A DNA stretch of 64,000 nucleotides, from contig JACPOB010000070.1 in assembly GCA_016185145.1 (NCBI GenBank), forward strand, positions 155,816 to 219,815, in the 5' to 3' direction. Shown in pieces: positions 54,594 through 63,862 of this stretch (position 1 is its first letter; every line of letters begins with the position of its first letter). Source of the stretch: Rhodospirillales bacterium (GTDB lineage: Bacteria; Pseudomonadota; Alphaproteobacteria; Reyranellales; Reyranellaceae). Position numbers and translations under genes: made by a program. Under the pieces are notes generated by a model. It searched no databases, was not told the origin of the DNA, and was given only the letters and a program-made list of their open reading frames with translations.

Positions 54594-56344
54594 CCTACAT
54601 CCTCGGGCTGAACGCCTATCACGCCGATGCCGCGGCCTGCCTGGTGAAGGACGGCACCCTGGTCGCCGCCGTCGAGGAGGAGCGCTTCCGCCGCATCAAG
54701 CACTGGGGCGGCTTTCCCAGCGAATCGATCCGCTACTGCCTCAGCGAGGCCGGCATTGCGCTCGGCGACGTCGAGCATGTCGCCATCAACAGCGACAACC
54801 GCGCCAACCGCTGGCGCAAGCTCGGCCATGTCCTGACCTCCGGCGTCAGCCCATCCTACGTGCTGAGCCGCCTTCGCCAGCGCGGCGAACGTGCCGACAT
54901 CGCCGGCAACCTCGAGAAGACGCTGCCGGACCAGGAGTTCCGCGGCGCCGTGCATGCCGTCGAGCACCATCTCTGCCATCTCGCCTCGGCCTTCCTGGTG
55001 TCGCCCTACGACAAGGCGGTGGCGGTCTCGGTCGACGGCTTCGGCGATTTCTCGTCGGCCGCCTGGGGACTGGGCGAGGGCGGCAGCCTCAGCGTCGGCG
55101 GCCGCGTCTACTTCCCTCATTCGCTCGGCGTGTTCTACGAGGCGATGACGCAGTTCATCGGCTTCCCGCACTATGGCGACGAATACAAGGTGATGGGGCT
55201 TGCTCCCTACGGCGAGCCGCGCTTCGTCGATCTCATGAAGCAGATCGTGAAGACCAGGGACGATGGCACCTTCGAGCTCGACCTGCGCTTCTTCCGCCAT
55301 GCCTCGGGCGAGGGCGCCAACTATCAGGTGAAGGACGGCATCCCGTCGGGCGGCCGATTGTGGAGCGATGCGCTCGCCCAATTGCTCGGCCCGGCGCGCG
55401 ATCCGGCCGCGCCGCTCGAGGATCGCCATCGCGACATCGCGCGCTCGGCGCAGGTCACCTACGAGAACACCTTCTTCAATCTTCTGGGCGCCGTGCACCG
55501 CCGCTATGGCGCCGACGCCGTCGTGCTGGCGGGCGGCTGCGCCTACAACTCGGTCGCCAACGGCAAGGTGCTGGAGCGCTCGCCGTTCAAGAAGCTCTAT
55601 GTCCAGTCGGCCGGCGGCGATGCCGGTGGCGCGATCGGCGCGGCCTTCGCCACCTGGCACAAGCTGGGCGGCGCCGCCGCCCACCGCCACTTCGTCATGG
55701 ACCACGCCTATTGGGGGCCGCAGGCCACGCCCGACCAGATCGCGGCCGCCATCGCCCGGCGGCGCGCGGACTTCGACGCGGCGGGCTGCACCATCGAGCG
55801 CATCGCCGACGAGGCGACGTTGTGCAAGCGCACAGCCGAGGCGATCTCGCTCGGCAAGGTGATCGGCTGGTTCCAGGGCCGCCTCGAATGGGGCCCGCGG
55901 GCGCTCGGCAACCGCTCGATCCTGGGCGATCCGCGGCGCGCCGACATGAAGGATATCCTCAATCTCAAGATCAAGCGCCGCGAATCCTTCCGGCCCTTTG
56001 CGCCCTCGGTGTTGCGTGAGGCGGTGCCGGAATGGTTCGAGACCGACGATGACGTACCCTTCATGATGCAGGTCTTCAGGATCCGCGAAGCCAAGCGCAA
56101 GGAGATCCCGGCGGTCACCCATGTCGACGGTACCGGCCGGCTGCAGACCGTCACCTGGGCGGGCAACCCGCGCTATGCCCGGCTGATCCAGTCGTTTCGC
56201 GACATCACCGGCGTGCCCATGGTGCTGAACACCAGCTTCAACGAGAACGAGCCGGTTGTTTGCAGGCCCGAGGAAGCCATCGACTGTTTCCTGCGGACCA
56301 AGATGGACGTCCTCGTCCTGGGTGATACCCTTATCCGGCGATGA
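54590..56344 (+). CDS. Carbamoyltransferase (NodU/CmcH family)
   Basis: A 584-residue O-carbamoyltransferase with the N-terminal kinase-like fold: [30 protein letters not shown], the metal histidines in [13 protein letters not shown] and [10 protein letters not shown]. The C-terminal YrdC/carbamoyl-adenylate part includes [16 protein letters not shown] and [11 protein letters not shown]. It transfers carbamoyl from carbamoyl phosphate to a sugar or other hydroxyl. It is coupled to the GT2 upstream and, by ATGA overlap, to a molybdoenzyme subunit downstream. The likely acceptor is the sugar added by the nearby transferases. Confidence 0.9.
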   Translation: MTYILGLNAYHADAAACLVKDGTLVAAVEEERFRRIKHWGGFPSESIRYCLSEAGIALGDVEHVAINSDNRANRWRKLGHVLTSGVSPSYVLSRLRQRGERADIAGNLEKTLPDQEFRGAVHAVEHHLCHLASAFLVSPYDKAVAVSVDGFGDFSSAAWGLGEGGSLSVGGRVYFPHSLGVFYEAMTQFIGFPHYGDEYKVMGLAPYGEPRFVDLMKQIVKTRDDGTFELDLRFFRHASGEGANYQVKDGIPSGGRLWSDALAQLLGPARDPAAPLEDRHRDIARSAQVTYENTFFNLLGAVHRRYGADAVVLAGGCAYNSVANGKVLERSPFKKLYVQSAGGDAGGAIGAAFATWHKLGGAAAHRHFVMDHAYWGPQATPDQIAAAIARRRADFDAAGCTIERIADEATLCKRTAEAISLGKVIGWFQGRLEWGPRALGNRSILGDPRRADMKDILNLKIKRRESFRPFAPSVLREAVPEWFETDDDVPFMMQVFRIREAKRKEIPAVTHVDGTGRLQTVTWAGNPRYARLIQSFRDITGVPMVLNTSFNENEPVVCRPEEAIDCFLRTKMDVLVLGDTLIRR

Positions 56345-56802
56345 TCTCGTTCACCGTCAACGGCCAGCCGGCGCGCGTGGACGTCGAGGCCGAGAAACCG
56401 CTGCTATGGGTCCTGCGCGAGGATCTCAACATCACGGGACCCAAGTACGGGTGCGGTGTGGCGTCGTGCGGTGCCTGCACCGTCCATGTCGACGGCGCGC
56501 CGGTGCGGTCGTGCTCGATGGCGGCGTCGGACGTTGTCGGCAAGTCGGTGATCACCATCGAAGGACTGGCGCCGGGCACGTTGCACGCCGTGCAGAAGGC
56601 CTGGATCGAGGAGCAGGTGCCCCAGTGCGGCTACTGCCAGCCCGGCTTCATCATGTCGGCGGCGGCGCTGCTCAAGGCCAGCCCCAAGCCGACCGACAGG
56701 GATATCGACGAGGCCCTGTCCAACATCTGCCGTTGCGGCACCTACAGCGCCATCCGCCGTGCCGTGCATCGCGCCTCGGCATTGCTGGGCGGCGCGCCGT
56801 GA
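56341..56802 (+). CDS. iorA: 2Fe-2S subunit of isoquinoline-1-oxidoreductase-type molybdoenzyme
   Basis: A 153-residue xanthine-oxidase-family iron-sulfur subunit. First cluster: C38, C43, C46, C58 (plant ferredoxin type, [14 protein letters not shown]). Second cluster: C96, C99, C130, C132 (QCGYCQPGF and CRCGTY), joined to the molybdenum cofactor. It passes electrons from the large subunit to an unknown acceptor. Its ATG shares four bases with the carbamoyltransferase stop, and its stop overlaps the GTG start of the large subunit. Confidence 0.92.
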   Translation: MISFTVNGQPARVDVEAEKPLLWVLREDLNITGPKYGCGVASCGACTVHVDGAPVRSCSMAASDVVGKSVITIEGLAPGTLHAVQKAWIEEQVPQCGYCQPGFIMSAAALLKASPKPTDRDIDEALSNICRCGTYSAIRRAVHRASALLGGAP

Positions 56803-59057
56803 AGAAGTGGACCCGGCGCATGGCGATCATCGGCGGTATCGCCGGTGGCGGCCTGCTGGGTGTCGGTTTCTGGTTTGCCCGCGAGCGCGATCGGCTGGGC
56901 GATCGCACGCTGTTCAACGTCAAGCCGAACGAAGCGGGCCTCAGCGGTTGGGTCAAGATCACGCGCGACAACAATGTGATCGTGGCCGTGCCGCGCGCCG
57001 AGATGGGGCAGGGCGTGCAGACTGCGCTCGCCATGTTGGTCGCCGAGGAGATGGATGCGCGCTGGAACCAGGTGCGCGTCGAGGATCCGCCCGAGCATGG
57101 CGTCTATCGCAATGTCGACATCCTGATCGACGTGCTGCCGTTCTCGCCGGAGGAGCAGGGCACCGTCGTCGACGTCGCGCATTGGATGTCCGGCAAGTTG
57201 GGTGGCGTTCTCGGCGTTCTGGCGACCGGCGGCTCGACCAGCGTGCGCGATGCCTGGCATCCCATGCGCGTCGCCGGCGCGGTGGCGCGCGATCTGCTGC
57301 TGCGCGCGGCGAGCCGCAAGGCATCCGTGCCGGTCAGCGAGCTCGTGGTCGTGGACGGCGAGGTGCGGCGCAGGAGTGGCGGGCGCGTCGCCACCTTCGG
57401 CGAGCTGGTCGACCAAGTCGGCGATCTGTCGTCGATGCCCGTGCCGCCGCTCAAGAAGCCCTCGGAGTTCAAGCTGATAGGCAAGCCGCTGCCGCGCCTC
57501 GACATCCCGGCCAAGGTGCTGGGCGCGGCGACCTTCGGCATCGATGTGCGCCGGCCCGGCCTTCTCTATGCCGCGGTGCTGAACGCGCCGACCTTCGGCG
57601 GCGCGGCCACCGGCTTCAAGGTGAAGGGGAGCCTGCCCAAGGGGGTGGAGACCGTGATCATCGTGCCGGGCGGTATCGCCGCGATCGGCACCAGCTGGTG
57701 GCGCGCCAACAAGCTTCTCCAGGAAGGCGTCGAGGTGCAGTGGCAACCGGGGCCGGAGCCCAACCTCGACACCGCCACCCTCTGGCGGCGCTACGAAGGC
57801 TTGATGCAGGACGGCAAGCCGGCGCTGGTCCGCACGCTGGGCGAGGAGAAGAAGCCCACGAGGGTGCGGCCGATCGAGGCGACCTATCGCGCGCCCTATC
57901 TCGCGCACACGACGATGGAGCCGATGAACTGCACGGCGCAGGTGACCCGGCAGGGCGACAAGAACGGCATCGAGGTCTGGATGCCCAACCAGTCGCCGAC
58001 CCTCATGAAGCTGATCGCCGGCAAGACGGCCGACCTGCCGCAGGCCCAGGTCACCGTGCACACGACCTTCCTGGGCGGCGGTTTCGGCCGGCGCGCCGAG
58101 GTCGACCTGGTGCGCCAAGCCGTGACCTGCGCCATGGCGATGCCGGAGCGGCCGGTCCAGGTCCTGTGGTCGCGCGAAGAGGACGTGCGCCACGACTACT
58201 ATCGGCCGATGGCGCTGGCGCGCTGGCGCGCCGAGCTCGACACCTCGGGCAGCACGCCCAAGCTGGCGAGCGTCGCCAAGCGCCAGGTGGCCCAATCGCC
58301 GGCCGATCAGTTCCCGACGCGCGTGATCGGTCTGCCGTCGCAGGGCAAGCCCGAGGGCAATGCCGTCGAGAATCCGCCCTATGCCTTTCCGTTCTACAAG
58401 CTCGAGGCCGTCGTGCCTGACGGCTCGGTGCCCGTCGGCTTCTGGCGGTCGGTCGGCCATTCGCACACGGCCTTCTTCGACGAAAGCTTTGTCGACGAGC
58501 TGGCGGCAGCCCTGAAGAAGGATCCGTTCGAGTTCCGCCGCGAGTTGCTGGCCAAGAGCCCACGGCATCTGAAGGTGCTGGAGACGGCCGCGAAGGAGGC
58601 AGGCTGGGGACAGCCGCTGCCGGCAGGCTCGGGCCGCGGCATGGCGCTGCGCGCTTCGTTCGGCTCGATCGTGGCCCAGGTCGCCGAAGTCGCAGTGCCC
58701 GATGGCAAGACGCTGCAGGTGAAGCGCGTCACCTGCGCGATCGATTGCGGGCCGGTGGTCAACCCCGCGATCGTGCGCATGCAGATGGAAAGCGGGATCA
58801 TCTACGGGCTCTCGGCCGCGCTCCATGGCGAGATCACCCTGGCCAACGGCGCCGTCGAGCAGTCGAATTTCCCGGACTACGACGCGGTGCGCCTGGCCGA
58901 CGCGCCGGCGATGGCAGTGCATCTCGTCGATACCGGCTCATCTTTCGTCGGCGGCGTCGGCGAGCCCGGCACGCCGCCGATCGCGCCCGCCGTCGCCAAC
59001 GCGATCTTCGCCGCGACGGGCAAGCGGCTGCGCAACCTTCCACTGCGCCTCGATTGA
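56799..59057 (+). CDS. iorB: Molybdopterin-binding subunit, isoquinoline-1-oxidoreductase/aldehyde oxidase type
   Basis: A 752-residue large subunit. The N-terminus ([25 protein letters not shown]) is a twin-arginine-like signal or anchor, so the enzyme is probably exported folded. The cofactor motifs [11 protein letters not shown] and the late [11 protein letters not shown] (catalytic Glu) are present, along with [12 protein letters not shown]. No FAD subunit is encoded here, which is usual for IorAB-type enzymes that pass electrons to cytochromes. The start is GTG at 56799 overlapping the small-subunit stop. Substrate: an N-heterocycle or aldehyde, not determinable. Confidence 0.9.
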   Translation: MKKWTRRMAIIGGIAGGGLLGVGFWFARERDRLGDRTLFNVKPNEAGLSGWVKITRDNNVIVAVPRAEMGQGVQTALAMLVAEEMDARWNQVRVEDPPEHGVYRNVDILIDVLPFSPEEQGTVVDVAHWMSGKLGGVLGVLATGGSTSVRDAWHPMRVAGAVARDLLLRAASRKASVPVSELVVVDGEVRRRSGGRVATFGELVDQVGDLSSMPVPPLKKPSEFKLIGKPLPRLDIPAKVLGAATFGIDVRRPGLLYAAVLNAPTFGGAATGFKVKGSLPKGVETVIIVPGGIAAIGTSWWRANKLLQEGVEVQWQPGPEPNLDTATLWRRYEGLMQDGKPALVRTLGEEKKPTRVRPIEATYRAPYLAHTTMEPMNCTAQVTRQGDKNGIEVWMPNQSPTLMKLIAGKTADLPQAQVTVHTTFLGGGFGRRAEVDLVRQAVTCAMAMPERPVQVLWSREEDVRHDYYRPMALARWRAELDTSGSTPKLASVAKRQVAQSPADQFPTRVIGLPSQGKPEGNAVENPPYAFPFYKLEAVVPDGSVPVGFWRSVGHSHTAFFDESFVDELAAALKKDPFEFRRELLAKSPRHLKVLETAAKEAGWGQPLPAGSGRGMALRASFGSIVAQVAEVAVPDGKTLQVKRVTCAIDCGPVVNPAIVRMQMESGIIYGLSAALHGEITLANGAVEQSNFPDYDAVRLADAPAMAVHLVDTGSSFVGGVGEPGTPPIAPAVANAIFAATGKRLRNLPLRLD

Positions 59058-59063
59058 CCGGAG

Positions 59064-59158
59064 CGCGGACCTCCAGGTCCGCTCAATGCTCTTCTGGACC
59101 GCGAGTTTCTAGCTCGCTCATGATTCATGAGCGCGCAGGATGCGCGCGGTCCGGAAGA
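59064..59158. repeat. Type B repeat array (three different units)
   Basis: Three consecutive units with cores GCGGACCTCCAGGTCCGC, GCGAGTTTCTAGCTCGC and GCGCGCAGGATGCGCGC. Each is an independent hairpin of about 18 bases; the three sequences differ. Confidence 0.8.
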
Positions 59159-59178
59159 CGAAGACTATGAGCGTCTTC

Positions 59179-60159
59179 TCAGCGCGGCATCTGCCTTCGC
59201 CAGCGCAGCGTGTCCTCGATCTGGGCGACGAGATCGCGTTGGGGCGACCAGCCGAGCTCACTTTTGGCCTTGGTGACGTCGCCGACGAGCTTGGGCGAAT
59301 CGCCGGGGCGACGCGGGCCCACTGTATGCGGCACCGATCGGCCGGCGATGCGCCCGGTCTCCGCTATCGCCTGCCGCACGCTGTAGCCGATGCCGCTGCC
59401 GAGGTTGAAGGCTTCGTGGCCGCCCGCCGTTCGACCGTTGAGCCAGCCGAGTGCACGAACGTGCGCGTCGGCGAGATCGCTCACATGCACGTAGTCGCGG
59501 ACGCACGAGCCGTCGGGCGTCGGGTAGTCGGTGCCGAGCAGGGTGAGAGCAGGGCCGAGACCAAGGGCGGCATCGGCGGCCAGCGGCAGCAGATGGGTTT
59601 CCGGAGCGTGCGCCTCGCCGATCGTGCCGTCTGCGTCCGCGCCGGCGGCGTTGAAGTAGCGCAAGGACGCCGAGCGCAGGCCGCGGCCTGCGACCTTGGT
59701 GAGAGCGTCCTCGACCTTGGCCTTCGATTCGGCATAGGGGCTGATCGGGGCGATCGGATGGGTCTCGGCCAGCAGGTCGGTTTGTGGCAACCCATAGACG
59801 GAGCACGAGCTCGAGAAGACGAATGCCTCGACGTCGTGCCGTAGCGCCGCCTCGATCAGGGTATGCGACTTGGCCACGTTGTTGTGGAGATAGCGCTCGG
59901 GCTGCCGGACCGATTCGCCTACTTCTATGTAGCCGGCCAGGTGGATCACGGCCCTCGGACGGTGGCGCGCGAACGACTCGTCGAGTCGCGCCTTGTCGCC
60001 GATGTCGCCTTTCTCGAGCGGCCCCCATTGCACGGCCCAACCGTGGCCCTTCTCCAGGGTGTCGTAGCAGATGGGCTTGTCGCCCGCCTCGGCCAGGGCC
60101 TTGCAGACGTGGCTGCCGATATAGCCGGCGCCGCCCGTGACGAGGACTGTGACCTTCAT
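59179..60159 (-). CDS. galE: UDP-glucose 4-epimerase
   Basis: A 326-residue GalE. Cofactor loop TGGAGYIGSH is at about 6-15, VIHLAGYIEVGESVRQPERY and SSSCSVYG precede the catalytic Tyr and Lys of YAESK (SPYAESKAKVED), and NAAGAD with YPTPDGSCVRDYVHV are family signatures. It interconverts UDP-glucose and UDP-galactose. I use ATG 60159, ten bases after GGAGGG; the longer frame encodes repeat-derived residues. It supports the local glycan set. Confidence 0.92.
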   Translation of the reverse strand: MKVTVLVTGGAGYIGSHVCKALAEAGDKPICYDTLEKGHGWAVQWGPLEKGDIGDKARLDESFARHRPRAVIHLAGYIEVGESVRQPERYLHNNVAKSHTLIEAALRHDVEAFVFSSSCSVYGLPQTDLLAETHPIAPISPYAESKAKVEDALTKVAGRGLRSASLRYFNAAGADADGTIGEAHAPETHLLPLAADAALGLGPALTLLGTDYPTPDGSCVRDYVHVSDLADAHVRALGWLNGRTAGGHEAFNLGSGIGYSVRQAIAETGRIAGRSVPHTVGPRRPGDSPKLVGDVTKAKSELGWSPQRDLVAQIEDTLRWRRQMPR

Positions 60160-60261
60160 GTGTTGGGAACCCTCCTTCGCCAAGGCTTCGGAGGGCAAGC
60201 CCGCCCTCCCAAGGCTTGAAGGCAGGACCTGTCCTGCGAAGCGCGTCAGCGCGAAGCAGGA

Positions 60262-60336
60262 TGGTGCCGGGTGAGGGATTTGAACCCCCGACCTTCGGTT
60301 TACAAAACCGCTGCACTACCGCTGTGCTAACCCGGC
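60262..60336 (-). tRNA. tRNA-Thr (anticodon TGT)
   Basis: On the minus strand GCCGGGT starts at 60336 and pairs with ACCCGGC before a discriminator A and encoded CCA. The D arm GCACAGCGGTAGTGC, the anticodon loop TTTGTAA (TGT at 34-36) and the T arm GGGGGTTCAAATCCC fold normally. The anticodon reads ACA, threonine. Confidence 0.93.
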
Positions 60337-60461
60337 GTTGGGTGCCCTTTTAGGGTTTTCCGCTGCTTTGGCCAAGTCGGTGCTTCAGGCACCGAGGAAC
60401 CTCTGACGGTCCAGTCGTTTAATCACGTCATCGTTCCAACAGGTTCAAAGGTAGACAGCCG

Positions 60462-61697
60462 ATGTCCGTAGCACCTGCGGCTCTCGACAAAGCCACCCTC
60501 GGCCTGCATCCGCTCGAGCAGTATCAGCCGCTGATCGGGGCGGCGGCCGCGGACCGGATATTCAGGAAGGCCGAGAGCGTTCGCGACGCGCATGTCATCC
60601 ACGTCAATTCGACGTTCTATGGCGGCGGCGTCACGGAAATCCTGACCCCACTCACCCTGATGATGAATGCGCTGGGTATCGAAGCCGGATGGCGGCAAAT
60701 CCAGGGCACGCCGGCCTTCTTCAACAGCACGAAGAAGCTCCACAATGCGCTGCAGGGCGAAAGGGTGGAGCTCTCCGACGCCGAGAAGGCAGTCTACGAG
60801 CAGGTCGTGTTCGAGAATGCCACCAGGCTTCACCTGTCGGGTTGCGATGCCGTGGTGGTGCACGATCCGCAACCTTTGCCGCTGGTCGGCCACTTCGCCG
60901 AGCGCAAGATGCCGTGGCTGTGGCAATGCCACGTCGATCTCTCGACTCCCAGCCCGACTGCCTGGGCCTATCTGCGCGGTTTCGTCGACAGTTACGATGC
61001 CGCGATTTTCTCACTGCCGGAGTACGCCCGGGACCTCGACATCGTTCAGCTCTTCTTCACGCCGGCGATCAACCCGTTTTCGGCCAAGAACGCGGAACTC
61101 TCCGATGCCGAAATCGACGAGTGCTTGATGCGCTACAGGATTCCCACAAACCGCCCGCTGGTGACGCAGATCTCCCGGTTCGATCGTTGGAAGGATCCGA
61201 TGGGCGTGATCGAGGCGTTCCGCAAGGCACGCCGGAACGTCGACTGCACGCTGATCCTGGTGGGCAACACCGCGACCGACGACCCCGAAGGCGACGTCAT
61301 CCTCGAGACCATCAAGGCGTCGGTCGACGAGCGCATCATCGTGCTCACGGTCGACGATCCGGTCCTGGTGAACGCCCTGCAGCGCCGCGCCGCGGTCGTG
61401 CTGCAGAAGTCCACACGCGAAGGCTTCGGGCTCACCGTCACCGAGGCGATGTGGAAGGGGGCCGCGGTGATCGGTGGCGACGTCGGCGGCATTCGCCGCC
61501 AGATACGCGACGGCGAGAACGGCTTCCTCGTCGACAGCGTCGACAAGACGGCCGAGCGGATCGTGCAGCTCTTGCAGGATCCCGACCTGCGCCTGCGGCT
61601 CGGAGAGCGGGCGAGAGAGACGGTCCGCGAGAACTTCCTGATGAGCCGCCTGCTCGAGGACTGGCTCGACCTGCTCGCCGGCTACCGGCGGCCGTGA
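60462..61697 (+). CDS. GT4 glycosyltransferase, trehalose synthase (TreT)-like
   Basis: A 411-residue GT-B transferase. INSTFYGGGV-type motif (VNSTFYGGGVTEILTPLTL) and WRQIQGTPAFFNSTKKLHNALQG match TreT-type enzymes that join NDP-glucose and glucose to trehalose; QISRFDRWKDPMGVIEAF and KSTREGFGLTVTEAMW (E-x7-E) are GT4 signatures. It could make trehalose or another glucoside for osmotic balance. It is followed after 13 bases by a second GT4 gene. The start at 60462 has no strong ribosome binding site, only AGG about 11 bases upstream. Confidence 0.82.
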   Translation: MSVAPAALDKATLGLHPLEQYQPLIGAAAADRIFRKAESVRDAHVIHVNSTFYGGGVTEILTPLTLMMNALGIEAGWRQIQGTPAFFNSTKKLHNALQGERVELSDAEKAVYEQVVFENATRLHLSGCDAVVVHDPQPLPLVGHFAERKMPWLWQCHVDLSTPSPTAWAYLRGFVDSYDAAIFSLPEYARDLDIVQLFFTPAINPFSAKNAELSDAEIDECLMRYRIPTNRPLVTQISRFDRWKDPMGVIEAFRKARRNVDCTLILVGNTATDDPEGDVILETIKASVDERIIVLTVDDPVLVNALQRRAAVVLQKSTREGFGLTVTEAMWKGAAVIGGDVGGIRRQIRDGENGFLVDSVDKTAERIVQLLQDPDLRLRLGERARETVRENFLMSRLLEDWLDLLAGYRRP

Positions 61698-61710
61698 CCG
61701 CGGGCTCGCC

Positions 61711-62748
61711 ATGCGCATCGCCCAGGTCGCGCCCCTGGCGGAAAGTGTGCCGCCCAAGCTCTACGGCGGCACCGAACGCGTCGTCGCGTGGTTGATCGAC
61801 GAGCTGGTCGAGCTCGGCCATGACGTCACACTGTTCGCAAGCGGCGATTCCCGGACGCGAGCCAGGCTCGAGCCGGTATGGCCCTACGCTTTTCGTCTCG
61901 GTCGGCCGCGCACCGATCCGGTCGCCGTGCAGGCCGTCCTGCTCGAAACCCTGGCGGCGCGCGCCAGGGATTTCGACGTCATCCATTGCCATACCGACTG
62001 GCTGCACCTGCCGCTGCTCACGCGGACAGGCGTGCCGTTCCTCACCACCTTCCATGGCCGCCTGGATATTGCCGGCTTGCCGGAAGTGGTGCGCCATTTC
62101 CCCGACGCACCCTTCGTGTCGATCTCGCATAACCAGAGGCTGCCGCTCGCCGGTGCCAGCTGGCTGGGCACCGTCTATCACGGCCTGCCAGCCAGCTCCC
62201 TGCACGCCCGAATGGAGCGGGGATCGTACCTGGCCTTCCTTGGCCGCCTGACGAAGGAGAAAGGACCCGAAGTGGCCATGCGGATCGCGCGGGCGGCCGG
62301 CGTGCCGCTGCATATCGCGGCCAAGGTGCCCAAGGGCGATCGCGGCTACTTCAAGGAGCAGCTCGAGCCCAAGATCGACGGCCGTGACATCCAGCTCACG
62401 GGCGAGGTCAACGACGAGACCAAGGAAGCCTTCCTCGCCCAAGCCGCGGCGCTCCTGTTTCCCATCGACTGGCCCGAGCCATTCGGCCTGGTGATGATCG
62501 AGGCCATGGCCTGCGGCACGCCGGTCATTGCCTTCCGCCACGGTTCGGTGCCGGAAGTGATCGACGAGGGAGTCACGGGCTTCGTCGTCGACGACGAGGA
62601 GGGAGCCGTACGCGCCGTCGGCCGCCTGGCCGAGCTCGACCGGCGCCAGGTGCGGGCCTGCTTCGAGCGCCGCTTCACCGCCAGCCGCATGGCCAGCGAG
62701 TATGTCGCTCTCTACGAAGGGTTGGTGCGCCGCCGCGCCCATTCGTAG
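61711..62748 (+). CDS. GT4 glycosyltransferase
   Basis: A 345-residue GT-B transferase. The opening AQVAPLAESVPPKLYGGTERVV is common in bacterial GT4 enzymes related to MshA/SqdX-like groups; DVIHCHTDW and FLTTFHGRL form the acceptor-side domain, FLGRLTKEKGPEVAM starts the nucleotide-binding domain, and FPIDWPEPFGLVMIEAMACG contains the E-x7-E pair. Probably in an operon with the TreT-like gene. Acceptor unknown. Its 3' end overlaps the convergent rlmB gene by 37 bases. Confidence 0.85.
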   Translation: MRIAQVAPLAESVPPKLYGGTERVVAWLIDELVELGHDVTLFASGDSRTRARLEPVWPYAFRLGRPRTDPVAVQAVLLETLAARARDFDVIHCHTDWLHLPLLTRTGVPFLTTFHGRLDIAGLPEVVRHFPDAPFVSISHNQRLPLAGASWLGTVYHGLPASSLHARMERGSYLAFLGRLTKEKGPEVAMRIARAAGVPLHIAAKVPKGDRGYFKEQLEPKIDGRDIQLTGEVNDETKEAFLAQAAALLFPIDWPEPFGLVMIEAMACGTPVIAFRHGSVPEVIDEGVTGFVVDDEEGAVRAVGRLAELDRRQVRACFERRFTASRMASEYVALYEGLVRRRAHS

Positions 62749-63491
62749 GCCGCGACGGCGGCGGCGTTGGAGACGTTGAGCGCGGCAAGTCTGGCGTCGG
62801 TTGGAATCGTCACCAGGCGGTCGCATTTTTCGGCGGTCAATCGGCGCAGGCCCTCGCCCTCGGCGCCCAGCACGATGCCGGCGCGTCCACCGAGGTCGAG
62901 GTCGTTGATGGCGACGTCGCCGCGCTCGTCCAGGCCGTAGAGCCAGAAGCCCGCTTCCTTCAGTTGCTCCAGCACGCGTGCCAGGTTCACGGCGCGCACC
63001 AGCGGGACTATTTCGAGCGCGCCCGACGCCGCCTTGGCCAGCACGCCGGTGTCGGCCGGCGCATGGCGCTCGGTGACGATGAGGCCCGCCACGCCGAACG
63101 CCGCGGCGCTGCGCAGGATGGCGCCGACATTGTGCGGGTCGGTCACCTGGTCGAGCGCCAGGACCAGGGCGTCCTCGCCGCAGCGGGCCAAAACATCCTC
63201 CAGCTGCGGCTCCTCCAGAGGCGCCACCAGGGCGGCGAGGCCCTGGTGCACGGCGCCGGCAGGCAGGCGGTGGCTGAGATCGTCGCGGGAGAAGAGCTCG
63301 ACCTTGCCGCCCAATTCGTCGGCATGGCGCTCGGCCGCCTCCTTGGTGGCCAGTACGCGCTCGATCCGACGCTCCGGATTGGCCAGGGCGGCCAGCACGG
63401 CATGGCGGCCAAAAAGCCACACCGACTGATGCCCCCCTTTTTGCTGCCGTTCACGGGTTGGCCGGTTGGCGCGGTGCGGGCGGGAACGCAT
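62712..63491 (-). CDS. rlmB: 23S rRNA (guanosine-2251-2'-O)-methyltransferase RlmB
   Basis: A 259-residue SPOUT methyltransferase. The N-terminal substrate-binding part includes LFGRHAVLAALANPERRI. The trefoil knot carries LDQVTDPHNVGAILRSAAAFG, VLGAEGEGLRRL and IPTDARLAALNVSNAAAVAAYEW, the three SPOUT motifs. It methylates G2251 in the ribosomal P site. The N-terminal 20 residues are basic and poorly conserved, so a later start is possible. Divergent from the tRNA-Tyr, tRNA-Gly and tuf run, a common alphaproteobacterial arrangement. Confidence 0.93.
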   Translation of the reverse strand: MRSRPHRANRPTRERQQKGGHQSVWLFGRHAVLAALANPERRIERVLATKEAAERHADELGGKVELFSRDDLSHRLPAGAVHQGLAALVAPLEEPQLEDVLARCGEDALVLALDQVTDPHNVGAILRSAAAFGVAGLIVTERHAPADTGVLAKAASGALEIVPLVRAVNLARVLEQLKEAGFWLYGLDERGDVAINDLDLGGRAGIVLGAEGEGLRRLTAEKCDRLVTIPTDARLAALNVSNAAAVAAYEWARRRTNPS

Positions 63492-63604
63492 AAGAGTTTC
63501 TATACGGGGATTTGCCCTTGACGTAACCCATTGGATTTGCGAGCAACGCGCGCCCGTTTGACGGGCTGAACAGGCTTATCTCGCGCCGCGTTTGCCGCAG
63601 GTTC

Positions 63605-63691
63605 GGAGGGGTGGCCGAGCGGTCAATGGCAGCAGACTGTAAATCTGCCGACTTCGCGTCTACGAAGGTTCGAATCCTTCCCCCTCCACCA
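63605..63691 (+). tRNA. tRNA-Tyr (anticodon GTA)
   Basis: GGAGGGG pairs with CCCCTCC, followed by discriminator A and encoded CCA. The anticodon loop CTGTAAA gives GTA. A long variable arm (ACTTCGCGTCTACGAAGG region) identifies a class II tRNA as expected for bacterial tRNA-Tyr. Confidence 0.95.
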
Positions 63692-63742
63692 ACGGCCCAA
63701 AGGCTTTGGCTCGCGTGCGTGTGGTAGCCCTGTTCAGGAGTT

Positions 63743-63816
63743 GCGGGTGTAGCTCAATGGTAGAGCAGAAGCCTTCCAAGCTTACGACGAGGGTTCGATT
63801 CCCTTCACCCGCTCCA
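63743..63816 (+). tRNA. tRNA-Gly (anticodon TCC)
   Basis: GCGGGTG pairs with CACCCGC, discriminator T, encoded CCA. The anticodon loop CTTCCAA gives TCC. It lies between tRNA-Tyr and tuf. Confidence 0.95.
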
Positions 63817-63862
63817 GTTTGTAGGCGTATGTCGACGGAATGCATCAGAGGGTCGCAACACC

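Noticed and set aside
60160..60261. Short inverted repeats upstream of galE
   Set aside because: AAGGCTT- and CAGGACCTGTCCTG-like hairpins are present but short, and fit generic extragenic palindromes; no specific role can be supported.
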